Position numbers and translations under genes: made by a program. A stretch of 64,000 nucleotides of DNA from Powellomyces hirtus (lineage: Eukaryota; Chytridiomycota; Chytridiomycetes; Spizellomycetales; Powellomycetaceae). Of this stretch, positions 1-10,946 are shown one piece after another. A model generated the notes under the pieces. That model did no database searches. It had not been told where the DNA came from and saw only the letters and a list, made by a program, of their open reading frames with translations. Position 1 is the first letter of the stretch. Every line of letters starts with the position of its first letter. The stretch covers positions 1,860,001-1,924,000 of the forward strand of contig JAHLKG010000001.1 of NCBI GenBank assembly GCA_025526995.1. The letters run 5' to 3'.

Positions 1-1595
1 GTACGTGGAAATCAGCAAGCGCGTTCCGGAGTGCTCGCAACGCTTCGTCTCTGTCCCGGCCTCCGACGACCAATTTCGAAATCATGGGGTCTGTAGTTTC
101 ACAACAGTAAAAAAAAAAAAGAAACCGGCCCATCGCAGTCAGTCGCATCACTCCCCCGACACCCCCGCCCGCCCGCCCGCTGCCTCAGTTTTTGCATGTC
201 CCCGCCTTACCATAGTAAACACTAACTTCATCCCCCATTCTCACTCCCGTCTCCACTCTCAACCGGTCGTGTTCTTGGGGCGTGGCAAGGTACGCGAGGG
301 TTCCCGTATCGGGCAAAAAGTTGTTGCGCGGGTTCTCGGCGTAGATGCGGGCCTCGAACGCGTGGCCCGTGATGGCAAGCTCGTTTTGCAGTTTGGGAAG
401 CCGGTTGCCAGAGGCGACTTGCAATTGCCATTCAACGAGGTCCGTCGAAGTGATCATTTCCGTGACTGGGTGCTCGACCTAATGGGGTGAGAGAGGAGAA
501 ACGAAACGACAGTTTGCGTGATCAAGAAGCGTGTTTTGGTGATGGAGGTCAAGTGTATGGGATATGGTATACCTGCAACCGGGTGTTCATTTCCATGAAA
601 TAGAACTTGTTGGTATCGGTGTCCAGGATAAACTCAACGGTACCGGCACCGACATAATTGACCGCTTTCGCCGCTGCCACCGCCTTCTCCCCCAAATCCT
701 TTCTCAGTTCCTCGCTCAATCCCGGAGCCGGTGCCTCCTCGAGGACCTTTTGGTGTCGCCTCTGGACACTGCAATCGCGTTCGAACAAGTACACTGCGTT
801 GCCATGGGTATCCGCAAACACCTGGACTTCCACATGGCGCGGGCGGACCAGGTACTTTTCCACGAGGACGTTATCGTCGCCAAACGACTTCATGGCTTCG
901 CGTTTAGCCGACTCGAGCATTTGGTAGAATTCGGGTTCCGTCTCCACGATCCGCATGCCTTTACCGCCGCCGCCCTTGATGGCTTTGATCAGGACGGGGA
1001 ACCCGATGCGTTTGGCTTCCTCGAGCAGTCGCGCAGGGGTCTGGTCCGTGCCGTGGTAGCCGGGGACACAGGGGACGTTGGCATTCTCCATAATGATTTT
1101 ACTCGCGCTCTTGGATCCCATATCCACAATCGCCTGGGCAGGGGGTCCGACAAACGCCACGCCGGCATCCACAACCGCGGCCGCAAACGCCGCGTTTTCC
1201 GACAAGAAGCCGTAACCGGGGTGAATGGCCTGTGCACCCGCTTGCTTGGCGACGGAAATGATCTTGTTCATCTGGAGGTACGAGTCGGCGGACGGCGCGG
1301 GGCCGATCAGGTAGGCTTCGTCCGCGAGCGACACGTGCATGCTGTGGCGGTCGGCTTCCGAGTAGACGGCGACCGTCTTGACCCCGAGTTTTTGGGCCGT
1401 GCGCATGATCCGGCAGGCGATTTCACCGCGGTTCGCGATGAGGAGCTTGGTAAACATGGGTTTGCGGTTGCTGGTCTCGAGGGAGGTTGTTGATGTGGAA
1501 GCTAGATGGGGGGGACAAACAGGGTGCGTCAGTGCTTTATAGCTGAAAGCGTTGACTTGGCGAGTTAAGCTCCATCTGACTCTACTCCAATACAT
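1..1595 (-). CDS. MCCC1: 3-methylcrotonyl-CoA carboxylase alpha subunit, mitochondrial (partial)
   Basis: Biotin carboxylase part of the mitochondrial leucine-degradation enzyme that carboxylates 3-methylcrotonyl-CoA. Three exons close in frame: 573-1595, 211-478 and 1-90; the gene runs off the window start, so the C-terminal biotinyl domain is not seen. The N-terminal carboxylase fold opens with [13 protein letters not shown]. The ATP-grasp glycine loop [11 protein letters not shown] follows, then [14 protein letters not shown] across the first intron. [10 protein letters not shown] and GYHGTDQ fit MCCC1 better than propionyl-CoA or pyruvate carboxylase. The first Met (1595) adds an Arg-, Ser- and Thr-rich stretch of about 46 residues before the conserved MFTKLL, a plausible mitochondrial presequence; a start at 1457 would lose it. 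Family assignment is firm; the paralogue choice is by recalled similarity. Confidence 0.9.
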
Positions 1596-2305
1596 CTACC
1601 GCCTCTTTCCTTTTCCGTCACTACTCCCAAACTTGACGTTGCGAGCCCCCATTTCCGTTCCCAGGGCGGCGCACAATGGACTGTCGCGCCACTCCGCAAC
1701 CCGAGACTGCAATTGGCAAACTCACCCTCACGCCAGCGCAAGCCTCCAGCGATCGCCGCGGTCCTGCTGGTCCGCAAAAGGACCCTGTGTGGCCGAGCGG
1801 CGCCGGCCGCCGGGAACCTTCCGGCCAAAGTTGTGAACATGACTGATATGTTTTTTAGACACGGGAAATGCAAAAGGTGCGCGAGTATGAAAAGATGCAA
1901 GGGATGCCAAGATGCCCAAGGTGTGAATGGAAACGAATGTAAATAAAAAAGTGGGGTAAACGCTCAAAAGGTCAGGTGGGAAAGACTACGGTCGTCGCTC
2001 ATGCCCACACACAGGAGGTCAAAAAGAGTGAGCGTAGAGTGTTCGGAATAGAAAGTCACACACCTGGGCGCGTCCGTCACGGCCCAAAGGTGTGAGGTTA
2101 GCGCGTCACGCGCCAAGTCCAGAAAAAGGTCCTTTGGTTGAACAGTTTACACGCATGCCACAAAGATGCATGATTAGTTTCAAAATGGGTTGACATTAGA
2201 GATAGTTTTTAATCAAGTGCAAAATTGTATGTACAGTAAAGTGTAAGAAGAGTGACCCCCGGGTCGAGGAGAGGGGAGAGATGTCGCGGATGCTGTGTTT
2301 TCCGT
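1596..2305. other. Intergenic region between MCCC1 start and the next gene's 3' end
   Basis: Short ORFs on both strands overlap each other and show no recognisable domain or shared splice pattern. The part next to 1595 is presumably the MCCC1 promoter and 5' UTR; the part near 2200-2305 is the 3' UTR of the convergent-side neighbour. I see no RNA gene or repeat here. Confidence 0.5.
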
Positions 2306-3346
2306 TTAGATATCGACTTTACGCTTCTTTGCGCTCGCGGCCTGGATTTCCAGGTCGCCTTCGGCCTTTCTGGCCTCACCGGCAGCAACCAGGCCGTCGC
2401 TGCCAATCAACTCTCCCACACTAGATTCCACCACTCCCACCAGCTTCTCCAGGGTACCGCGAATCTTGGATGGTTCGACGACATCGTGAGCCGATGGGTA
2501 GTGGACCTCGACAGAACCGTCGTCGGTTGCCGAGGTGACAGAGGACGCGTTGGGTCCGTCGGCCGCTTCAGCGAGCTTTTTGCGCTTGAGGCGGGTCATT
2601 GGGCCAGGGGAAGCGGAGCCAGTGGTGGTGGCGGGTATTGTTGTTGGCACGACGCTGGCGGTTTCGCCCGAAAGCTTGTTGAATTCGTCAATGGACATGG
2701 GGGTGGCCACTTGGGTGTCGTGCACTACCGGTGCCTTGACAAAGGTCTCGTTGATGTGCTGGGTTCTGAGCAGTAGGGAAATTTCGATGAGAAAACTCTA
2801 GGGGATGAAATAACCCGCATGGTGCAGAGTGACTTACTCTTCAACGACGTGAGTCTGGTGCACGACGCGTTCAATGACGGGCTGGATTTCAGTAATGACC
2901 CTTTTTTTGACCGTCTCGTGGATGATTGGCTCGAGGTAGACTTTTTCATGGACCTCTTCGACAGTGGTCTCATCCTTGATAGCCTCGGCCTGCTGTTCGT
3001 ATTTCTTGACATCCTCCTCCTTTGCCTTTTCGCGGTACTTGTGGGATTCATGCTCCAGCTCTACTTTTTCAACGACGGGGGCCTCGGTGACGACATCGAG
3101 CACGGGCTGGACGACCTGCTGGATCTCTGTCTGGATTCTCTCGCGCTCAATGACGGGTTGGATTTCCTCGCGTTCCTCGCGGTTGATGGTTTCGTGGACG
3201 ACGGGTTCGTTGATTTCCTTTGTGACTTGGATGGGCTCGACGACGACGTCGGTGGCTTTGGGAGGAGCCTTGCCGCCGTGGTAGTCATAGGAGCTGGAGG
3301 TGTCGCTGACAGTCTCGGTGACATTTGTGGTGCTAGGGGCGGCCAT
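2306..3346 (-). CDS. Acidic charged-repeat protein, possible fungal stress/allergen-like family
   Basis: Two exons, 2838-3346 and 2306-2765, joined by a GTAAGT..CAG intron, give about 322 residues. The first two thirds is a highly charged, helical repeat region with recurring EIQPVIER-, VVHETI- and EEVHEKV-type units. The C-terminal third holds a short segment (GTLEKLVGVVESSVGELIGS) that resembles a CsbD/Hmp1-like motif, followed by a basic end KKRKV. No signal peptide or membrane segment is visible. In fungi similar charged-repeat proteins are annotated as allergen-like and are often stress induced; that comparison is from memory. A CRE-like palindrome and two CACGTG boxes lie just upstream. 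Function is unknown. Confidence 0.65.
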
Positions 3347-3511
3347 AGTTGGGTGTGGTATGCGTGTGTATGTGTGTGTGTAGGTGAAGAGTGTGCAGTG
3401 AGCAGGGGAGGGTATTTTGTGAAACAACGACGACGGAGGTGGGCGGCGGGGGGAGGGCGAGACTTTATAGTGCTGAAGGGGAGGTGAGAGAAAACAAAGA
3501 ATGAGTGTGCG

Positions 3512-3519
3512 TGACGTCA
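3512..3519. promoter_or_regulatory. CRE-like TGACGTCA palindrome
   Basis: A perfect TGACGTCA lies about 166 bp upstream of the ATG at 3346. It is the consensus for CREB/ATF-type bZIP factors, which in fungi (Atf1 family) drive stress genes. CACGTG boxes at about 3586 and 3648 sit in the same upstream region. Binding is inferred, not shown. Confidence 0.5.
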
Positions 3520-3954
3520 CGTATTTAAGAGTTCTATGACGTGTCTGTCTGTTTGACTCACTCATGCCTAAGCCACTCAAGTGGTCACGTGCATCAAATG
3601 GTGTCACCCTGTAGCACACTGTGCAATAACCTTAGAGTAAGCACTATCACGTGGTTGCGCAACTTGCTAAGCGGCCATGCATGAATGGAATGAAACACGT
3701 CACGCGGGGTGGGGAGGAGTCCATTGGCATCTCGTCGAATATCATTCTGGGAGTCCGTCATCTCAGCCCTTCCTGGTCTGTCTATTTCTGTTGAAGCACA
3801 GACTGTGACTTGACTTCAGAGAGAGCCCTCATTGATAATAGAAATGACTAAACAACGACTCTCTCATGAGACTCCTCATTAGATGATGTTATTACCAGAG
3901 ACTATCTATTATCGATACAGTATCAATAGACTGAATGACTATCTATTAGTTAGA

Positions 3955-4003
3955 GACTGACTGACTGACTGACTGACTGACTGATTGACTGACTGACTGA
4001 CTG
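3955..4003. repeat. GACT/TGAC tetranucleotide microsatellite
   Basis: About 12 copies of GACT with one ATTG interruption near the middle, in the upstream region of the Pns1-like gene. It is too short and simple for more to be said. Confidence 0.9.
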
Positions 4004-4390
4004 GGGAGGCACGACGGATGACTACGACTATTGGCTGCCAGCTGACCGACCATTCCCATCACTGTTATTAATTATGGAATTGACACTTTCTCAACACTCA
4101 CTCACCTACCTTTCCCGCTTTCAACCCTCTTTTTCTTCTTCACCCACCAACTGCCTGACGGTCTCTCTGCACCGCACTGCTCTGCACCCTTCTTATCCTC
4201 GTATCGCATCTCTCCTTCCTTCCTTTCTTCCCTCCCGCTCTCCCCACAAGTTCACCCGCCCTCGTCACCGTAGCCTCTCTGCAACTCCTCTTAGCTGCTG
4301 TCTGCCTCGCATATCCATACCCTCTCCCACAGAACACTGACCGACCGAAACTCCCTCAACGACACACACACAGGAGCGGCCTCCCCATAC

Positions 4391-6655
4391 ATGCCTCCGC
4401 ACCCGAAAGGGGCGGGCTACATTCCTCTCACAGCCCCTCTCAGCCCATACACGCCCGCCGCCGCTGCTGTCCGCTTCCCGGCCTCGTCCGTCTCTTCTCA
4501 GGACAACGAACACCCTCTCCTCGCTCTCCACAGCTCTCCACACCACAGCGGATACCGGCCGCAACCGGCTCCCAGCCCCTATGCCGAACCTCCTCTCGAC
4601 AATCTAAACAACGACAATCATGACGGTGCTGTCGCCTCCAACAACGACAGTGCAAACAGTGTCTCGCAACACCCCAACCCGCTCCTGGAAAAACTCCTCT
4701 CAAACACATCACTCTACGACGACGCTTCCGCCACCCCGGACGCCGTCTTGACCCATTTCGATGACAGAACATACAATGATTTGCCTGTCGCCATTCTGTA
4801 CATCTTGTGTTTCGCGGCACTCCTGGTAACGGGTGCAGTCATGTGGGCAACAACAACACCCGGACCTGCAGAAACGATACTGCCGAGGTCCGTCTACAAG
4901 ACAATCAAGGATTCTGCCGGTAAGTGTCGCCGTTCAAGCCGAGAGCACAGCCAGGATAAGATGGTTGCTTTTCCGCATTTGGCACGCTGATGTCAAGACC
5001 AGAGTCTTGCGCAAAGTTTAATCTCATATGGTTTCTGCCCCTTTGCCTGAGCACGAATGAGGCCCAGAATGCCAATGTCTTTTCGTTTTTGTATCTAAAA
5101 CCCACCATGTCCTTGTCTTCCTTCCCCCACAGCTCTTCTCACAGCAACCACCATTGGTGCCGTTGCACTCTGCTGCTTATGGCTCTCCATGCTGCGGTCT
5201 TTTGTACGCCCTGTCGTGCTGGTCACCATCTACACGATCCCTATGACCTGTCTCGCCATGTTTGGCGTCATGGTGACCAACTCGGTGCTTGGAAAAGTCA
5301 ACGATGCGCCGTATCTAGGCATACAGTATGATGGCATGATTGTAGGCGCGTCCGCCTTCTTGTTGAGTGGACTGGCGTCGGTCATCTATCTGTATCGGAA
5401 ACGCAAGGAGACGGAGCAGACGGTTCATATCTTGCAGGTATGTCCTACCGAAGCGGTTTACAGATCCATGTTCTTCTTCAAGTGCTCTGACCTTGTCCTT
5501 TACCGTACACAGCTCTCGTGTGACATTCTCCGCACAAATCCAGGCATCTTTATTGTTTCGATTGGGCTTACCACAGCCTACACGCTCTTTGCCTTTACAT
5601 GGGTCCTGCTGTTCAGCCGTCTCTTTCTACGAGGATGGAAAGACACTGATCCTTCGGGAATCGCCCACTGGCATTTCGCAGGCGGAACCGGTTGGGCCGT
5701 CACCTTTTTCGTCCTCATGTACTTTTGGACCTCGGCGATATTCAAGAATGTGGAAAAAGTCACGATTGCCGGCGTTGTTGGCGAGTGGTATTTCCAAAGG
5801 TGAGAGGAATGATGGGACAAAGTATCCCATGAACTTGTGTGTGCTCTGGCATTCTGGATTCTGACAAACACGCTTCACGTATGGTTCTGTTTCGCAGACC
5901 AGAAGACTCGGTCTCTGCTGATCGCACCTGGAAATACTTTGTCGCTGCCGCCACGACTTCTTTTGGCAGTATATGCCTCGGATCCCTCATCCTGGGCGCC
6001 ATACAGACACTGCAATTCGCCAGCCGCGCCGCACGCCGGGTAAGCCTCCCTCATTTGCGCCCTCCGTCTCTGCACATTTCTTCCTTACTAACACACATTC
6101 CACAGGTCTCGGGCACCCACACCCCTCTGCACCGCCTCCTCACCTCCTGCCTCGACTGTGGCGGACATCTCGCCGACAATGTGACCTCGTACGCCCTCGT
6201 CTACGTCGGCCTCACTGGATCCTCCTTTACCCACGCATCGTACTCGACCACCCGCGTGTTTCGACGTAACTTGATCCTGGGACTCGTCACTACGACCGTC
6301 ACGCGATTGATCCTGTTTGTTACGACGACGACCTTGGCGATGGCCGCCGGCATCACGAGCTTCTTTTTTGCGTCAAGGGCTCTGGCTAGCCCGTATGCCT
6401 ATGTCGTGGGAGTCGTGGGCGCGGTCGTGCCGTATTATCTGGTGCAGGTCTTGGCGCATGTTGTGCAGAACACGTATGTTGGACACCCGTCCCCCATTTT
6501 TTTACATACGTTAAACTAATTCGGCGTTATCTTTTTTTCTTTCTCTTTCTTAATAAAGCGTGGATGCAACGTTCATATGTTACCTCCTCGACATTGACGC
6601 CAACACGGTCAACTGCGATACCGCGCATCGCATCTTTGGAACACTCGTGACGTGA
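4391..6655 (+). CDS. PNS1: Choline transporter-like (CTL/SLC44) protein, Pns1 type
   Basis: Six exons (4391-4919, 5133-5437, 5513-5799, 5898-6039, 6106-6473, 6559-6655) close in frame to about 575 residues. An acidic, Pro/Ser-rich cytosolic N-terminus of about 125 residues precedes a series of hydrophobic segments. The first is PVAILYILCFAALLVTGAV; others include a pair after CCLWLSMLRS and segments around TLFAFTWVLLFSR and the C-terminal half. Family features are the amphipathic loop with GLTGSSFTHASYSTTRVFRRN and the ending with VDATFICYLLDIDAN, matching the recalled Pns1/CTL D.TFLC..ED pattern. It is a multi-pass membrane protein, probably at the plasma membrane; transport substrate in fungi is unsettled. 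The small last exon is supported only by this tail match and clean splice sites. Confidence 0.85.
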
Positions 6656-7833
6656 AAAACACCCACTCTCTCACAATCCCCCCCCCCCCCCCAATATTGC
6701 CCACCCACCCTCCCGACTCTCTTGTGCGCGCTCTCGGCCCCCCGCTTTTTTTGCCCATCTGACCCTATTTCTCTTGTTTTGTATACCGTTTATGTGTTGC
6801 GCCTTTTCTTTTTTTTTTGAGAATTTGTATATTTGGTTTGTGTAGTATCTTTTTGTTTTGCGGTAATTTTCCGATTTGAGTGGTGTGGAGTGGAATTGAA
6901 AAAGAGAAAATGTGAGATCATCAAAAACTTGTCATGTTATGGAAGAAGATTGTTGTTGGAACGTTCGTGTCTACAAAATTGTGTATATCGATATTTGGTT
7001 TTGGGAGACAGATTTCAAAAGGGGTTGTCTTCAGCTGCTTTCCATGTCTCGAAGAGTTGCGGCTTTTATTTCCGCAGAACACATGTGTATGTGCGTCGCC
7101 ACATTGTCCAATCTCCGCTCGTTTTGGCTCCTCACTTTGCGTCATGTTTTTATGTATATTCTCATCTCGCGGTTGTGCGGCTCGGACCCCCTTTGCATCC
7201 CCGCACAGGCGCCTCCGCCGCTACCTCACCGAGCGGCATATTTATGTCGTCAAGAGGGGATTCTGGATTGTCGGCCGTGTGGTATGTGTAATTGGAAACA
7301 CACCGGACGGCATACAGCCTTCGCTGCTAGACCAGCCTGAATGGAACCCAGTTCTGCAACTGCTACTGTTTAGGGTTAGCGGTGTTTGGATATTGGGGGT
7401 TGCTGAATGTGATGGATCGATTTCCGCATCTACTTCAACAAAAAGTAACTGCACTGTTAAGTAACGTGGCAGCGTCTTTGGGCGGGGTGTGCTCAGAGTC
7501 TACAGTAGAGTATGCTGAGTGGAGCTGTATGTATGTAGTCGGTAACCGAAGAAGAGCTGCAGATAGATGGATCAGAGAGTGGAGCTAAGGTTAAGGTACT
7601 CAGAGTAAAGCTGGAGCTACTGAGCTTTAACTGTAAACAGCATTTTTTGTTTCAAACGGGAACGGAACGCGTGCGGGGTTGTGGCGCAGACTGATGTGTG
7701 AAAGTCTCACGCGTCAAGAGCGGCGCAGCAGCACAACATCACAGGTTGACAAAGAAGACGAACGCGTTTTCGCCCCACATTTTCGCACCCCCCCCCCCCC
7801 CCCCCCCCACACACAAAACCACCCACCCCACCA
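6656..7833. other. Intergenic region, 3' UTR plus upstream of WD40 gene
   Basis: Contains a C15 run at 6678-6692, T-rich stretches and a TTAGGGTTAG element near 7371. Several overlapping plus-strand ORFs up to 176 codons have no recognisable motif, atypical Cys content and no supporting splice pattern; I do not call them genes. A C21 run (7788-7808) ends 25 bp before the next ATG. Confidence 0.5.
7788..7808. repeat. Poly-C tract (C21) in 5' UTR
   Basis: Uninterrupted run of 21 cytosines immediately upstream of the WD40 gene start, one of several long C or G runs in non-coding parts of this window. Confidence 0.9.
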
Positions 7834-9688
7834 ATGTCACTCGGACTCGGCCGCCCATTCGGCAGCGCATCTTCCATCGCCGCCAGCAGCACCAGCAGCA
7901 GCGCCATCTCCTCCTCCTCCACGTTCCCGCCGACCGCTACCGGCCCCTCCCCGCACTCCCGCGATCGCCTCTTTGATCCCAACGGAAGCAAAAAGAGCGG
8001 ACCTGCTGCCCCCGCGGCAACAAAAAAAAAATTGGGCTCGTTGGGGAATTTGGTTAGCAAACGAGAGGCGACCGTCACGGGACAGTTGAGGGCGAGAGCC
8101 CCCGCGTACAAGTGAGTTGGATACAGAACTAAAAACGGGCTTTTGGAGAGATGGGGGATGGGGAAAAGGACTGAATGCAGTTTTCGCTCATGTTTGGTTT
8201 ACATGTTTGATTAGAGAGGCTTCTGAAATCTTTTCTGTGAAATTCTCCCTCGATGACGAGTATATTGCCGCGGGCCTCGGCGATGCGTCCATTGCAGTAT
8301 GTTGAACAAAAAAAAAAAAAACAACAAAAAACAACCACTCCCCATCCCCCCCACCACCCCACCACCCCTGGGGCAGAGACTCAAGATTTCCAACGTCTAT
8401 CTAAACCTATATCTTATTTTCCGTTTTCGTTGTGTGTTTTGTTTTATTCCAGATCCACTCGACGCGCACCAACGAACTCCTGCACACCCTCGCTCCACCC
8501 ACGATCGACAGCCACTTGCCCTGCACGAGCATAGCATTCAGACCGGATTCGGCCAGTTACAAGAACAAGAATGTGATGGTTGCCGCATGTATGTAAAATG
8601 GTGACATGGACCCCCAACCCCCCTTCTCATCAACTTGCAAACCCTATGAGCGAACGGCCCTAACTAACCCCCCCCCCCCCCTAAACCCATTTTCTTTCCT
8701 TGTTTTGGTTATTTGTCTTCACTTTTGATTCGTCCCCCCCCCCCCCCCCCCAGACGCGTCGGGCGATATTGTGCACTGGCACACCACATCCGCGCAACCC
8801 ATCTCCCACATCTCCGAATCCACCCCTACTAGCACCAACACTAGCACTAGCACTAGCACGTCCTCCTCTTCCGCCTCACTGAACCAACCCTACTGCATCA
8901 CCTACAACCCCTCCGGCAGCCACTTTGCGACCGCCGGCAGCGACTGCTGCGTCCGCGTCTACGACGGCTCCGCCATGCGCCTCGCAACCACCATGAGCAC
9001 CGGCACCGGCGCCGACACCGCGGGACACTCGAATAGAGTGTTTGTGGTGCGGTTTCATCCCGAGGACCCGCATTGCTTGGTTAGTGCCGGGTGGGATAAT
9101 ACTGTGCAGGTGAGCGATTGGCGAGTTTACTATCGTGTGTTAATAAGCGGGCGGTTAGAATTGGAAAATTATCTCTTGGTCCATCTTATTCATTGTTTTT
9201 TTTTTTCATTCATTCATTAGATCTGGGACACGCGCAAATCCCGCTCCATCCGCTCCTTCTACGGGCCGCACATCTGCGGCGAGGCCCTCTCCTTCCACCC
9301 CACCAACCCAACGCAGCTCATCACCGGTTCCTACCGCAAAGACTCGGCTCTGCAACTCTGGTCCTTTCTCGACGGCACGCTGCTCGAAACCGTTCCATGG
9401 ACGCACCCCGACAACCCGGACCCGCATTCTACGCTGCTCTACTCGGTGACCCCCAGCATGAGCGGGCGGTACGTGGTCGCGGCGGGGGGTTCGATGCATC
9501 AGGTGAAACTGTTTGGGATGGGCGGGACGACGGCCAAGCGACCCGTGGGGATGGTGACGAATCTCCCCGGGACCGTGTATTCGGCCGCAATGAGCCACGA
9601 CGAAAAGATGGTCGCGTTTGGAGGGAGTGATCAGCTGCTGTGGAGTTATGATGTGGATTTGATTGGGTTGACGGATTTTTTGTATTGA
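7834..9688 (+). CDS. WD40-repeat protein
   Basis: Five exons (7834-8111, 8215-8296, 8453-8588, 8754-9109, 9221-9688) give about 439 residues. A low-complexity Ser/Thr/Pro N-terminus of about 85 residues is followed by WD-type repeats. Visible units include EIFSVKFSLDDEYIAAGLGD, TYNPSGSHFATAGSDCCVRVYD, HSNRVFVVRFHPEDPHCLVSAGWDNTVQIWD and SFHPTNPTQLITGSY..ALQLWSF. The last blade is KMVAFGGSDQLLWSYDV. It is presumably a beta-propeller scaffold; no ortholog could be named. The last intron-4 region includes a C18 tract directly before the 3' splice site at 8753. The repeat GHSN..H/D..W pattern makes the family secure but not the role. Confidence 0.85.
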
Positions 9689-9740
9689 GCGGGAATTACA
9701 TTTATATACACAGGGTACTACATTAACAAAATAAAGTACC

Positions 9741-9760
9741 GGGGGGGGGGGGGGGGGGGG
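9741..9760. repeat. Poly-G tract (G20) in 3' UTR
   Basis: Run of 20 guanines about 55 bp after the WD40 stop codon. It may form a G-quadruplex in RNA or DNA, or be a polymerase-slippage tract; sequence alone does not decide. Confidence 0.9.
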
Positions 9761-10016
9761 TTCGACCCATGGTTTTGATTGGGGTCCCGCTCCGTGTAGA
9801 GGGTAAATGTGAGCTACGCCCAACAGGGTTGCTGTCTATCTATATATCCGCCCAGAAACATCTCCGTAAAGTGGGGGGTAGAGCGGATGTCGTCCTCCCC
9901 GTTTCATCCAAACCTGTCTCTCCCTACGTGCACGCGCCCGCGCAATCTCCAACCGACTCTGAGACCCGACCCTTGTCACAGGACGCAACCGTCATGTCCG
10001 CGCGCGGGCATCCAGT

Positions 10017-10665
10017 CTACGCGGCATGGGAATGAATCTGGGCAACAAAACGCATTTGTAGAAAAAAAGTCAATGACAAAACTGCTTGCACAACACCAAC
10101 GTTGTATTGCATGTTTGTTTCTCTCTCCCCGCAACTCACGTCATTCGCAATTTCTATCCACGCCATCATCTTCAACGCATCGCTGGTGTCGACCGTCGGC
10201 ACATTGTCATGCCCCCATGCCGCAAACTCGGTAAACGAACCCTCGACACTCCACCCGCGGTCGCCGCCGGGCCCAGGTGCCGATTCGCGATATATTCGTC
10301 CTATTTTATTTGAGCAACCAAAACCACGGCCAGCAGGGGTCAGAAAAAACAGTAGCGGCACCCCCACCACGACGCTTCTCACAATTCACAATCAATGGTA
10401 GTATACCTTCGTACCCAACCGGAACCGCGGCTTGAAGACCCTGCAGCGCGCGTCCTCGGAATGTGGTGCTGAGTGACGAGGCTGCGTGTTGAGGCGGGGT
10501 AAAATCGTAATCGCCGCACGCGGCATCTTTGGTGACGATGAAGAATGAGCTCACGTTGGCGGGTCCCGTGTGGCCAATCTGGCATGGGAGGAGGTGGAGC
10601 GTTGGCCGGACAAGGGGTTTGTTGCTCCCTGACGAGGAGGCGGTGATGGTGATGAGTTCGCCCAT
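10017..10665 (-). CDS. RNASEH2C: Ribonuclease H2 subunit C
   Basis: Accessory subunit of RNase H2, which removes ribonucleotides and RNA-DNA hybrids in the nucleus. Exons 10407-10665, 10140-10300 and 10017-10037 close in frame to about 146 residues, close to the family's usual length. The diagnostic segments are LHLLPCQIGHTGPANVSSFF near residue 25-45 and FRGRALQGLQAAVPVGYEG near residue 70-88, matching the recalled animal pattern LPC.I.HNGPA..S.YF and FRGR.L.G....P.GY.G. The C-terminus W.EIAN|IHSHAA matches the family tail; the last exon is only 21 nt. It diverges from MICU1 with 281 bp between starts. Confidence 0.85.
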
Positions 10666-10946
10666 TGTGGGAGATTGGGGTGGGGTGGACTCTTAATGCA
10701 GTGAGAGTTGGAGATAATGCTGCTGAGATGATCGGTACAGATATGGTCCTAGGCTGTCCTGTTTATTCTATTGCGAAATGCTCTAAAGCTTGGGAAGAAA
10801 ACAAAGGAAGGAGGATCGCGAAGGTGCGACGGGACGGAACGCGCTTTTCGTGACGTCCGCCTTCGTCCGCTTCCCACGTCGTTGTCCTCTTTACCTTTTT
10901 CCCCCATTTCTTTTTTTTTTTCCCGCAACGCCCAAACACATATTCG

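Larger units (their letters stand above)
3347..4390. other. Shared upstream region of two divergent genes
   Basis: Between the divergent starts at 3346 (-) and 4391 (+). It holds the CRE/CACGTG cluster near the left gene, the GACT microsatellite at 3955-4003 and a pyrimidine-rich stretch (4080-4340) next to the right gene. ORFs in it are low complexity and look non-coding. Confidence 0.5.

Noticed and set aside
564..1493. 309-codon plus-strand ORF
   Set aside because: Antisense shadow of the MCCC1 exon; the minus frame has clear family motifs.
6934..7464. 176-codon plus-strand ORF between Pns1 and WD40 genes
   Set aside because: No motif, high Cys/aromatic content, overlaps other frames of similar length; likely chance ORF in UTR/intergenic DNA.
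9755..9775. GGTTCGACC after the poly-G tract as a tRNA B box
   Set aside because: No A box, acceptor stem or anticodon arm around it.
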